In this document: piece by piece, positions 24,435 through 31,956 of the stretch | How the letters are laid out: every line of letters begins with the position of its first letter | Position numbering within the stretch: the stretch's first letter is position 1 | Assembly: GCA_947176505.1 (NCBI GenBank) | Contig: CAMWQW010000009.1 | Location: 84,821 to 148,820 of the forward strand | Source of the DNA: an uncultured Lachnospiraceae bacterium | GTDB taxonomy: Bacteria > Bacillota > Clostridia > Lachnospirales > Lachnospiraceae | Direction of reading: 5' to 3' | DNA length: 64,000 nt | Position numbers and translations under genes: made by a program | The notes under the pieces: generated by a model | The model's database searches: none | Seen by the model: only the letters and a program-made list of their open reading frames with translations | Told to the model about the DNA's origin: nothing

Positions 24435-25174
24435 TCTTCTATGACCGCCTTTCCACCCGCAATTTTGCAAAGCTGTTGGCGCACTTCTTTTTGGCGATCT
24501 TCACTGATTTTCAATTCTACTTCTTTTCCAATATAGCTGATGGTAATATTAAAAAAGTTCATCTTTTTTATGTAGTCGTAATTTACTAAAAAGGACTGGT
24601 GAATACGCAGAAAATATTGCCTGCTTGCTGCCAGCTCTTTTTCAACATTGTTGAGTTTTCCATAAAAGTATTCATTAGATCCATCTTTGAGATGAACATA
24701 AACAATTCTGTTATTGCTTTCAAAATAAACAATGTCTTTTACAGACACTTTCCGAATTTCTTTGTTGAACGTAAACTGATAGAATACCTCTGTTTCATTG
24801 ATGCGTTTACAGGATTCTTTAAAGTAGCGGGAGAACTGGGCATGATTTAAAGGTTTTGAAAGAAAGCGGAATGGTTCCACTTCAAATAATTCCTTTAAGT
24901 ATTTATCATAGCCTGATACATAAATTAACAATACAGTCCTGTCTATTTTACGAATGCGACGAGCAGCAGTTATTCCGTCAACCTGTTCCATTTCTATGTC
25001 AATAAATATAAGTTCGTAGTGATCGCCGTTCTGAATACTTTTCAGTAGATTTTTTCCGTCAGAGAATACTTCTGTATCTACACGGATTCCTAACTGTTGG
25101 CTTTCCTGAAGCACCAAAGTTTCAAGTTCTCCGGTAAACTGTGAATCATCATCACATATTGCTATTCTTAGCAT
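24431..25174 (-). CDS. LytTR-family response regulator (circuit 2)
   Basis: This 247-residue protein has a receiver domain (AICDDD, phosphoacceptor in LIFIDIEME, conserved Ser in YVSGYD, Lys in FLSKPL) and a LytTR domain from about residue 135 (VYFESNNRIVYVHLKD, then HQSFLVNYDYI). It overlaps the preceding XRE gene by 23 bases and the kinase by 4. The best candidate targets are the two TTACAT-type direct-repeat promoters at 25694 and 26830, whose sequence is unlike the circuit-1 box. Assignment is by proximity. Confidence 0.92.
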   Translation of the reverse strand: MLRIAICDDDSQFTGELETLVLQESQQLGIRVDTEVFSDGKNLLKSIQNGDHYELIFIDIEMEQVDGITAARRIRKIDRTVLLIYVSGYDKYLKELFEVEPFRFLSKPLNHAQFSRYFKESCKRINETEVFYQFTFNKEIRKVSVKDIVYFESNNRIVYVHLKDGSNEYFYGKLNNVEKELAASRQYFLRIHQSFLVNYDYIKKMNFFNITISYIGKEVELKISEDRQKEVRQQLCKIAGGKAVIEE

Positions 25175-25550
25175 TCTTATCCACTTCCTTTGCAGATACT
25201 TCCTCGCTCTCTTTTTGCGCCTGTTCTAAGCGCTCAAGTACGCAGCGAAGTGTCTTTTGGTTAATTTCGGACAACTTCTGATAGCGTAGAACAATATCAT
25301 AGCATTTATCCATTTCCTGATTCATGCGGTATTGTCCGTTATAATCACGTTTGGTATCAGAAATTCCAAGTATGTAGTCGGTAGTAACATTAAAGTGGTC
25401 TGCAAGTTTTATCAGCGATTCAGAAGGAATGTCATAAGCGTGGGTTTCCATTCTGCTTACCGCTTGCTGAGTAGTACAGATTATTTCAGCAAGAGCCTCT
25501 TGTGACATGTTTAAACTCTTTCTTAGTTCACGAATACGATTTTCTGCCAT
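25152..25550 (-). CDS. XRE-family regulator heading the circuit-2 operon
   Basis: This 132-residue protein has an N-terminal helix-turn-helix (IRELRKSLNMSQEALAEIIC, then TTQQAVSRME) with the LADHFNVTTDYILG continuation typical of the Cro/C1 type. A helical, Glu/Lys-rich C-terminal part of about 60 residues follows, probably for dimerisation. ATG 25550 is chosen because AGGAAG precedes it at good spacing. It overlaps the LytTR regulator gene and is presumably co-transcribed. It may repress this operon or the divergent agrD-2; the 240-base intergenic region between them would hold its operator. Confidence 0.85.
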   Translation of the reverse strand: MAENRIRELRKSLNMSQEALAEIICTTQQAVSRMETHAYDIPSESLIKLADHFNVTTDYILGISDTKRDYNGQYRMNQEMDKCYDIVLRYQKLSEINQKTLRCVLERLEQAQKESEEVSAKEVDKNAKNSNM

Positions 25551-25688
25551 ATATATAACTTCCTTTCTGATAATATTTTTACACAAAGAGTAGAAATATG
25601 CTAACAACTATAAAATGTAAATGAAATACTCGTATATCGGTAAAGCAAATATAAGGATTGAATATTAGTTTGAGTACGATTACAAAGG

Positions 25689-25753
25689 AAAAATTACATG
25701 CTGTGTCGGAATTTCAACATATAAAATGAAAAATGTACAAAATAAGGTATTAT
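25689..25753 (+). promoter_or_regulatory. Agr-2 type LytTR promoter before agrD-2
   Basis: Direct repeats TTACAT (25694-25699, within GGAAAAATTACATG) and CAACAT (25715-25720) lie 21 bp apart. A TATTAT -10 at 25748-25753 starts 28 bp after the second repeat. The same arrangement, including the identical 14-base GGAAAAATTACATG, precedes the radical SAM gene at 26932. Confidence 0.65.
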
Positions 25754-25789
25754 ACTATCATTGAATTATAAAAATTGGAGGTGCATGAT

Positions 25790-25936
25790 ATGTTAGGTAA
25801 TAATAAGAAAAATTTTACAGCAGCAATTTTGGAAAAGGTGGCACGCAGTTCTGTAAAAGTAGCAGCGGACAGTAGATGTATGTATTGTCTGCACCAGCCT
25901 AAGCAGCCGACAGGAATTAAGAAATTTTCCAGATAA
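25790..25936 (+). CDS. agrD: AgrD-like autoinducer precursor, predicted ring CMYCL (circuit 2)
   Basis: This 48-residue peptide has ATG 25790 behind TTGGAGGTG. It has an amphipathic N-terminal part (NFTAAILEKVARSSVKVAA), then DSRCMYCL, then the tail HQPKQPTGIKKFSR. The HQPKxP tail matches AgrD-1 (HQPKRP) and C. perfringens AgrD (HQPEEP). By alignment the ring would be Cys-Met-Tyr-Cys-Leu, with an unusual second Cys inside it. It lies divergent from the circuit-2 operon, about 2.7 kb from its agrB, and is followed by a perfect terminator. It is short and easily overlooked. Confidence 0.85.
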   Translation: MLGNNKKNFTAAILEKVARSSVKVAADSRCMYCLHQPKQPTGIKKFSR

Positions 25937-25956
25937 GTAAGCTGGCATACGGAAGA

Positions 25957-26001
25957 AAATACTGCCATATATGTGAGAACTCATATGTATGGCAGTATTT
26001 T
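25957..26001 (+). terminator. Terminator after agrD-2
   Basis: AAAATACTGCCAT (25957-25969) pairs with ATGGCAGTATTTT (25989-26001), with further pairing of the inner ATAT bases. It ends the one-gene agrD-2 transcript. Confidence 0.85.
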
Positions 26002-26099
26002 GGGAAAAAGGTAGTTTCTTTTTATCATTTCAGTTTTGTCAACTCATTTCCACTGTATTGAACTAAAAAAATATACAGTAAGTAATCTGTACGGAAGAA

Positions 26100-26154
26100 T
26101 ATGAAAACACACGAATGACATTCGATATTTGAAATTCATGCGTGTGTTTTCATA
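26100..26154. repeat. Near-perfect 19-bp inverted repeat
   Basis: TATGAAAACACACGAATGA (26100-26118) is complementary to 26136-26154 with one mismatch, and the spacer is about 17 bases. No T-run follows, so it is not a standard terminator. It lies in the 460-base gap between agrD-2 and XRE paralogue B, which otherwise holds only the agrD terminator and the regulator's leader hairpin. Confidence 0.6.
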
Positions 26155-26249
26155 CGCAAATTTAGGACAGGGGCATACTGAATATTTTAATATTAATAGC
26201 ATATGGGAAAGGAAGATTTCTCGATTTAACAAAAAAGCACAGAGGAGAA

Positions 26250-26297
26250 AGAATACATATGGAAGGGCATGTCCTGACATAATGTATTCTTTTTTTT
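26250..26297 (+). promoter_or_regulatory. Terminator-like hairpin in the leader of XRE paralogue B
   Basis: AGAATACAT (26250-26258) pairs with ATGTATTCT (26282-26290) and a T-run follows. It corresponds to the hairpin at 19542 in the leader of paralogue A; both are followed by CTGTCGAAA and end with the same TTCTTCATTTCA then AATGGAGAA stretch before the start codon. A seven-codon ORF (ATG 26259, GAGGAG upstream) begins at the edge of the stem, which may be relevant to attenuation. Confidence 0.5.
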
Positions 26298-26395
26298 ATG
26301 CCTGTCGAAATATACAATTTCATGTCTGGGTTTGTATCCGTAGTCCTCCATGTAGTTCTTCATTTCAAAAATAAATAAGAATGGAGAACAAATAA

Positions 26396-26728
26396 ATGAA
26401 GGATATAAGATATATTATTGCGGACAACGTGAAACTATACCGGAAAAAAGAAAATTTAACACAAGCAGAGCTTGCGGAACGGGCGGAGCTTTCACTGGAT
26501 TCCATAAAACGGATTGAGGGTGGAAAAAGAACAATGTCATTAGAGAACTTTATAAGGCTTTCGGATGCACTCCGTGTACCGTTATCATTTTTTTTGTATG
26601 ATCAGGCAGATATATTGTCAGAAACAGAGCGGATACGCTGTATATTAGATGGCAAAAATGAGAAGCAAAAGGAATATCTATTACATATACTACAAGAAAT
26701 GGCAAAAGAAATGGACAAGCTATCTTAA
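26396..26728 (+). CDS. XRE-family transcriptional regulator (paralogue B)
   Basis: This 110-residue protein has the helix-turn-helix LTQAELAERAELSLDSIKRI, then GGKRTMSLENFIRLSDAL, and a C-terminal helical half (KNEKQKEYLLHILQEMAKEM). It is the same length as paralogue A at 19703 and similar throughout, with similar leader and trailing hairpins, so the whole transcription unit was duplicated. It lies between agrD-2 and the third peptide cluster. TGGAGAAC precedes the ATG. Confidence 0.85.
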   Translation: MKDIRYIIADNVKLYRKKENLTQAELAERAELSLDSIKRIEGGKRTMSLENFIRLSDALRVPLSFFLYDQADILSETERIRCILDGKNEKQKEYLLHILQEMAKEMDKLS

Positions 26729-26736
26729 AGACGTTC

Positions 26737-26759
26737 GGCGTATAGGGTTTCTATACGCC
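26737..26759 (+). repeat. Hairpin behind XRE paralogue B
   Basis: GGCGTATAG pairs perfectly with CTATACGCC over a five-base loop. No T-run is present, unlike the matching hairpin after paralogue A (20053-20087). Confidence 0.6.
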
Positions 26760-26824
26760 CGCCTTATATAGTGAATAGTATTAAAGTAGGAAATTATAGT
26801 AACTCAACATTATGAGGAAAAGGG

Positions 26825-26889
26825 AAAAATTACATGTTAATTCGTAAAAATTACATTAAGACATTTTTCTGGTTTTTTTGATATATTAT
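26825..26889 (+). promoter_or_regulatory. Agr-2 type LytTR promoter before peptide cluster 3
   Basis: Two AAAAATTACAT repeats, with TTACAT at 26830-26835 and 26851-26856, lie exactly 21 bp apart. A TATTAT -10 at 26884-26889 starts 28 bp after the second. It aligns base for base in spacing with the promoter of agrD-2, so cluster 3 is probably controlled by circuit 2. Confidence 0.7.
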
Positions 26890-26931
26890 CTATCTATAAA
26901 CATTTACACGGAAAAAGATTGGAGTGAAAAA

Positions 26932-28494
26932 ATGAATAAAGATGCTGCGATACAATTTTTAGAAAAAATTAGTGGGGATAAGAATTATTCACGCTTTGGT
27001 AGATGCTTCAAAACAAAAGCCAAGAACTATTTTTATGATACAGGCACAGGAAAAGTATGTGAGTGTGAGGCGAATGAGTATAAGTTATTAGAAACTTTAA
27101 TCAATAAAAATGATTACTCCACTGTAGTCAGGATGCTTGATAACCCGGAATATCTTGATGCGATGAAAAATATTAGGGAATTATATGAAAGTGAAAATAT
27201 GTTTCAGGATCGTGGAATTTCATTTTTTGAGTTTCCTAATGAGAAGGATATTGATGATGGTACAGAAAAGGGTGTCCGGCAAATTATTTTGGAAGTTACG
27301 GAACAGTGCAATTTGAGATGCAAATATTGCATATATAATGAAGCGTTTGAAAGAAATAGAAATTTTTCTGCAAAAAACATGGAATGGAATGTAGCAAAAA
27401 GAGCATTAGATTTTGCAGCATTACATAGTCAGGAAAAATTAACCATAGGCTTCTATGGAGGAGAACCGCTTTTGAGATTTCCTTTAGTGAAACAATGTGT
27501 TGATTATGCAAGAAAAATAATGTCTGACAAAGAAATAATATATTCGTTTACAACCAATTTAACGCTTGTCACAGATGAGATTGCAAATTATTTGGCGGCT
27601 CTTGAAGATTGCAGTTTGCTGGTTAGCTTAGATGGTCCTATGGAGGTACATGATAAGTTTAGGATAAATACTAATGGTGTAGGGAGCTTTGAAGCAGCAA
27701 TGGCAGGCTTAAAAAAATTAGTAAAGGCATTTGGCAACAGGGCTGAAAAATGTATTTCTATTAATACGGTAGTATGTCCTCCATATAGTATCGAAAAAGT
27801 AAATGAGATCAGCAATTTCTTTGATTCCCTTGAATGGTTGCCTTCAAAAACTGTTCGCAGACTATCTTATGTTAGTCCGGATAGCTTAAATGAAAAAGAT
27901 TTAGAGGGATATAAGGAAATTAAGGAGATGACAGATGAAGAATTTTATAAACAGCCTGACGAGGTAATAGATCCCATCGGGGAGTGGGCTTTTGCAAAGA
28001 TTAATCAGTCAAAATTGACAAGAGAAAATAGCGGCATATTTGGTGACTTTATTCAGAATGACTTTTTGCGCATTCATAAACGCTGGCTTACAAAGGAACC
28101 ATTAGATTTTATGCCTATGCATGGCTGCTGTATTCCGGGAATGAGACGGCTTTATTGTACAACAGAAGGAAATTTTAAAGCTTGTGAAAGAATAGGAAAC
28201 TCTCCATCTATTGGAAATGTTTATGATGGTATATCAAAACATGATATTTATGAAAAGTATGTAAAGGAATATGGAGAAAAGGTTGCGCCATTATGCGCAG
28301 AATGTTGGGCTAAAAATATCTGTTCATTGTGTTATATTACCTGTTTTAATGAAAATGGGGTTGATATGAAACGAAAGGAGATAAGTTGCATGTCGTCAAG
28401 AAACACTTGTGAGCGGAGACTTGTACATTACCATGAATCCCTTGAACGTGATCCTGATAGCTTGGATTTTTTGAATGAAGTAAAAATGCAATAA
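26932..28494 (+). CDS. Radical SAM/SPASM peptide maturase (cluster 3)
   Basis: This 520-residue enzyme has an N-terminal region of about 120 residues. The SAM cluster motif CNLRCKYC lies in LEVTEQCNLRCKYCIYNE (about residue 140), followed by GFYGGEPLL and TTNLT. The SPASM part begins at GCCIPGMRRLYC and includes FKACERI and CAECWAKNICSLCYITC. It is related to the two CcpM proteins (same VTxxCNxRCxYC and PGxxR signatures) but about 45 residues longer and clearly divergent. It should modify the Cys-rich precursor encoded 53 bases downstream; here the order is enzyme first. ATG 26932 has TGGAG about 7 bases upstream. Driven by an agr-2 type promoter. Confidence 0.9.
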   Translation: MNKDAAIQFLEKISGDKNYSRFGRCFKTKAKNYFYDTGTGKVCECEANEYKLLETLINKNDYSTVVRMLDNPEYLDAMKNIRELYESENMFQDRGISFFEFPNEKDIDDGTEKGVRQIILEVTEQCNLRCKYCIYNEAFERNRNFSAKNMEWNVAKRALDFAALHSQEKLTIGFYGGEPLLRFPLVKQCVDYARKIMSDKEIIYSFTTNLTLVTDEIANYLAALEDCSLLVSLDGPMEVHDKFRINTNGVGSFEAAMAGLKKLVKAFGNRAEKCISINTVVCPPYSIEKVNEISNFFDSLEWLPSKTVRRLSYVSPDSLNEKDLEGYKEIKEMTDEEFYKQPDEVIDPIGEWAFAKINQSKLTRENSGIFGDFIQNDFLRIHKRWLTKEPLDFMPMHGCCIPGMRRLYCTTEGNFKACERIGNSPSIGNVYDGISKHDIYEKYVKEYGEKVAPLCAECWAKNICSLCYITCFNENGVDMKRKEISCMSSRNTCERRLVHYHESLERDPDSLDFLNEVKMQ

Positions 28495-28547
28495 GATATC
28501 AACTCTTTTGAGTTTTGATAAATATTTATGGAAAGGAGGACAATCCT

Positions 28548-28736
28548 ATGAAATTGGTTAATCCGGTTGGGAGAGAGGCAACAACTCTTGGTACAGAAGC
28601 GAATTACGAAACAAGGAGCGGATGTACATGCAGCTTATGGTTGATGAGTAGCTATTATACCGATTCTGGTTGCGGTTGCTTCTGCATAGGCAATGATGAT
28701 CAGCTGTTCAAATATTCTGACAATGCGAAGAATTAA
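28548..28736 (+). CDS. Cys-rich RiPP precursor (cluster 3)
   Basis: This 62-residue peptide has ATG 28548 behind a strong AAAGGAGG. The leader is MKLVNPVGREATTLGTEANY. A core with two cysteine groups follows, CTC and, about 15 residues later, CGCFC, separated by a Ser/Tyr-rich loop (SLWLMSSYYTDSG); the tail is GNDDQLFKYSDNAKN. The two-cluster layout recalls ruminococcin C-like sactipeptides, in which each Cys of a CxC is bridged to an alpha-carbon, but five Cys are present here. Likely substrate of the preceding radical SAM enzyme. A terminator follows at once. Confidence 0.85.
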   Translation: MKLVNPVGREATTLGTEANYETRSGCTCSLWLMSSYYTDSGCGCFCIGNDDQLFKYSDNAKN

Positions 28737-28759
28737 GAGCTGATGCTGGCACAAGTGGA

Positions 28760-28795
28760 GTATCTCTGGGGTTTTCCCAGAGATACTTTATTATT
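28760..28795 (+). terminator. Terminator between precursor 3 and the exporter
   Basis: GTATCTCTGGG pairs perfectly with CCCAGAGATAC over GTTTT, followed by TTTATTATT. It probably allows partial read-through into the exporter and peptidase genes, as no separate promoter is obvious. Confidence 0.85.
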
Positions 28796-28842
28796 AGATG
28801 TATTCTTTTGGATATATGCTTAAATTATTAGGAGAAATGATA

Positions 28843-30639
28843 ATGTTTAATAAGGTAAAAACATTTTGCATAGAAGTAAAAGATATATTGAAACTTTTGA
28901 TAATGAGTTCCAAAACTAATACACTTTTTTTGATTATTACGAATATCATTAGTGGTTTGATGATCCCGCTAGGAATTATGGTATGGAAATATTTTATTGA
29001 CAGTGTAGTAGCATCAATAACAACTAAAGTTATTTTAACCCCTGTTTTGATTCTTATTATTCATTATGCTGTAGAGGGAATAAATAATTTTATTATGCAC
29101 ATAGAAGAATATTTTGAGCAGATGGAATTTGATTATGTAAATAAATATGTAACATCTCTTACAATAAATAAAACAGCTAAACTTGAAATGAGATATTTTG
29201 ATAAAAAAGAAAATTATGATATGATCCAAAAAGTTAATATGGAGTCTACTCAACGATTAATAAACATTTTAAATATGACAATGATTTTTATCCGTAATGT
29301 GGTTACGTTAGCAGGAATTATTGGGGTTCTTTTTCTTTTAAACGGATGGATTATATTATTTTGTATTATTGTAAGCATTCCGGCTGCTGTCGTAAGTTTT
29401 AAGATGTCTGGTAAGCAGTATAAAATATTCAATGGACGAATTGAAGATTTAAGGAAAATTGCAGAGGTAAAAAATATACTTATTAATTACGAGAACATAA
29501 AAGAACTTAAAATTTATAGATTAGGCAAATTCTTAGAAGAATATACTCTTAAACTGAACAATAAGTTTATAGGACAAAATAAAAGTGTTAGAAAAAAATT
29601 TGTTAAGGATATAAGTTTATCAGAAACGCTTCAATTGACAATTTTATATCTTTTAAAGTTGTATGTAGTTTTTAAAGTTATATATAGTAATATGTCTATT
29701 GGGGATTTGACATTGTTTGTTAGTGCCATAGATAATTTCTATAATTGTATTTCGTCGATGTTTAGAGCTATTATAAAATTATATGAAAATGGATTATACA
29801 TAAAAGATCTGAATTATTTCTTGAGTATTCCAATTCAAGATGACGATACAGGATTAGTTTTTAATAAAAATTATGTTAAAATAGAATTTAATCATGTGTA
29901 TTTTAGATATAGTGATTCAGAAGAGTATGTCCTGGAGGATATATCTTTTTGTATTGAAAATAAAAAATCTTACGCTTTTGTGGGGATAAATGGTGCCGGA
30001 AAAACTACAATGGTTAAATTACTTCTTCGGTTATATGAGCCGACAAAGGGGAATATTACTATTGATGGAGTAGATATTAAAGATATATCTATAGCTGATT
30101 ATTGGGAAAATATAGGTGTTGTATTTCAGGAATTTATCCAATATCCATTTGATGTTAAACATAATATTGGATTTGGATGTGTGGAAAAAATGTCTGATAC
30201 TGAGCTTATAAAAAATGCAGCAAAAAAAAGTGGAGCATATGATTTTATTGAAAAATTAAAATATGGATTTGATACGAATTTAAAAAAAGGGTGGGATGAA
30301 TCAATACAACTATCACTTGGTCAATGGCAGAAAATAGCAATTAGTCGTGCATTTATGCAGGAGTTTCCAATACTTATTTTAGATGAACCGACAGCATCTG
30401 TAGATGCGAAAACAGAATACGAGTTGTATAATAAATTGAAAACACTTATTACAAACAGAACTTGTATACTTATATCACATAGATTTTCAACTGTTAAGTT
30501 AGTTGATACAATCTTTGTAATTGAAAATCATAAACTTGTAGAAAAAGGTTCACATCAAGAACTATTAGGAAAGAAAGGAGTATATGCTACTTTATATAAT
30601 ATGCAGGCTGAAGCATATGAGGATGATTGTGAAGGATAG
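28843..30639 (+). CDS. ABC exporter (half-transporter) of cluster 3
   Basis: This 598-residue half-transporter has six membrane helices in residues 1-300 and an ATPase domain with Walker A GINGAGKTT. The signature reads LSLGQWQK instead of LSGGQ, with Walker B LILDEPTAS and H-loop ISHRFS. There is no peptidase domain. Its sequence is far from the cluster-1 exporter, so it was acquired separately. It should export the cluster-3 peptide; leader removal probably falls to the M16 peptidase whose gene overlaps its end. ATG 28843 is preferred (GGAG 8 bases before); ATG 28837 is also possible. Confidence 0.88.
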   Translation: MFNKVKTFCIEVKDILKLLIMSSKTNTLFLIITNIISGLMIPLGIMVWKYFIDSVVASITTKVILTPVLILIIHYAVEGINNFIMHIEEYFEQMEFDYVNKYVTSLTINKTAKLEMRYFDKKENYDMIQKVNMESTQRLINILNMTMIFIRNVVTLAGIIGVLFLLNGWIILFCIIVSIPAAVVSFKMSGKQYKIFNGRIEDLRKIAEVKNILINYENIKELKIYRLGKFLEEYTLKLNNKFIGQNKSVRKKFVKDISLSETLQLTILYLLKLYVVFKVIYSNMSIGDLTLFVSAIDNFYNCISSMFRAIIKLYENGLYIKDLNYFLSIPIQDDDTGLVFNKNYVKIEFNHVYFRYSDSEEYVLEDISFCIENKKSYAFVGINGAGKTTMVKLLLRLYEPTKGNITIDGVDIKDISIADYWENIGVVFQEFIQYPFDVKHNIGFGCVEKMSDTELIKNAAKKSGAYDFIEKLKYGFDTNLKKGWDESIQLSLGQWQKIAISRAFMQEFPILILDEPTASVDAKTEYELYNKLKTLITNRTCILISHRFSTVKLVDTIFVIENHKLVEKGSHQELLGKKGVYATLYNMQAEAYEDDCEG

Positions 30640-31807
30640 AATAAATAGAGAGGTAATAAATAATTTAAGTTGTTATTGTAGAGAAATCAATATGCCAAAT
30701 TTTCAAATAGCATTAGTTATCAAGTCTGGTTCTATGAGTGAAGAGGTGGGACAGTCTGGTATTGCACATTGCTTAGAACATATGAATTTGTTATGGGATA
30801 AACATGAACAAGATGAGTATTTTTATGGTCACGGTTATACAAATTACTTTGAAACGGTTTATATTTTAAATTGTAGAATATGCGATTATGAAAGGGCAAT
30901 ACAGATAATAGATAACATTATTTCAGGAGTATATATTAATCAAGCTTCATTGGACGAGGCTAAAACTGATGTTATTAAAGAAATAAATGAAACTCATAAT
31001 AATGATTTTGAAATTTATAAATATTTGTTTGATAATGAACTTTTAATGCAAAAAGTACCTGTTGGCAAAGCAGCAGATGTATGTGGATTATCTTTAGAGA
31101 AAATTCGTAGATTTTATTTGGAAAATTATGTAAGCAATAACATGGTAATTTGCATTGTGTCACCATTACAAATAGCAAAATATGCAAAAACGCTAAAGAA
31201 GTACTTTAAATCAGCTTTAAATAAAGAGTTAATTGCTCTAAATAAAAATTGCCTCCAAACAAATAAATGTATATTGATTTTGGAGAAGCACAATACGGGA
31301 TATGAGATATTATTATATAAGCACATTAATCTTGACAAATGGCTGCCGGATGAATTTAGAACAGGTTATGATTTTTTCCTAGACATACAAAGAAAGAAGT
31401 TGTTTGATTATCTTTCATTGGATTATGAGATAATGGGAATTACCTGTTCCCTTAAAAAATTTTTTCAAGAGAATAGAATATTAAAAATTCGCATTGTACT
31501 AAAGGATGAGTGTACAAATATTTTAGATATAGTGCCAAAAGTTTTATATTCAGAGGTTGAGACGTGCCAGATTAACAGCATAAAATCTCAATATGGAGAA
31601 TATATAAAAAATAAAAAAATATTTTTAAAACATGAAGATTTCTTAAAAGAATGTATAGATGAAGTATTAGGTGTAGAAAAGGTTACATCTATTGATGCTG
31701 AAAGACAAATTTTAAACGATTTACTGGATTTATCTGAACAAGAAATAAAAGATTACTTACAAAAAATGTTTTCAAATATAAGCATCGTTAGGATTAGCAA
31801 TTTGTAA
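30623..31807 (+). CDS. M16-family zinc peptidase of cluster 3
   Basis: This 394-residue protein has the inverted zinc motif HCLEH (HxxEH, about residue 46, in GIAHCLEHMNL) and a candidate third ligand in DEAKTDVIKEINE about 75 residues later, as in pitrilysin-family M16 enzymes. It has a single-unit size similar to half of the usual 800-900 residues, so it may act as a homodimer. There is no signal peptide, so it should act in the cytoplasm. It is encoded in a 17-base overlap with the exporter, which points to leader cleavage or clearance of unmodified peptide. The start at 30623 is uncertain, since the site is weak. Confidence 0.82.
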   Translation: MIVKDRINREVINNLSCYCREINMPNFQIALVIKSGSMSEEVGQSGIAHCLEHMNLLWDKHEQDEYFYGHGYTNYFETVYILNCRICDYERAIQIIDNIISGVYINQASLDEAKTDVIKEINETHNNDFEIYKYLFDNELLMQKVPVGKAADVCGLSLEKIRRFYLENYVSNNMVICIVSPLQIAKYAKTLKKYFKSALNKELIALNKNCLQTNKCILILEKHNTGYEILLYKHINLDKWLPDEFRTGYDFFLDIQRKKLFDYLSLDYEIMGITCSLKKFFQENRILKIRIVLKDECTNILDIVPKVLYSEVETCQINSIKSQYGEYIKNKKIFLKHEDFLKECIDEVLGVEKVTSIDAERQILNDLLDLSEQEIKDYLQKMFSNISIVRISNL

Positions 31808-31888
31808 ATTAAGTATTTCCTTCTTTTTTTCTCCGCAGCTTACTGTGGAGAAATTTACTTTATTCTATAAAAATCCAGTAATTTGTAT

Positions 31889-31917
31889 TTGCCTATTTTA
31901 AACGAATTGGTTACAAT
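31889..31917 (+). promoter_or_regulatory. Candidate constitutive promoter of circuit 3
   Basis: TTGCCT (31889-31894) and TACAAT (31912-31917) are separated by 17 bases, about 40 bases before the regulator start. No direct repeats of the LytTR type are seen here. Confidence 0.5.
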
Positions 31918-31956
31918 AAAGGGAAGCATTTGATATAGAAGAGGTGGTGATAGAAA

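Noticed and set aside
25594-25622. Possible agr-2 box on the minus strand before the circuit-2 operon
   Set aside because: One ATGTAAAT half-site is visible, but no convincing second repeat at 21 bp.
27365-27375. TTTTCTGCAA-like sequence inside the cluster-3 radical SAM gene
   Set aside because: Single copy within coding sequence, with no partner 20 bp away; other TTTCTGC hits inside genes (13951, 15531, 35291) likewise.
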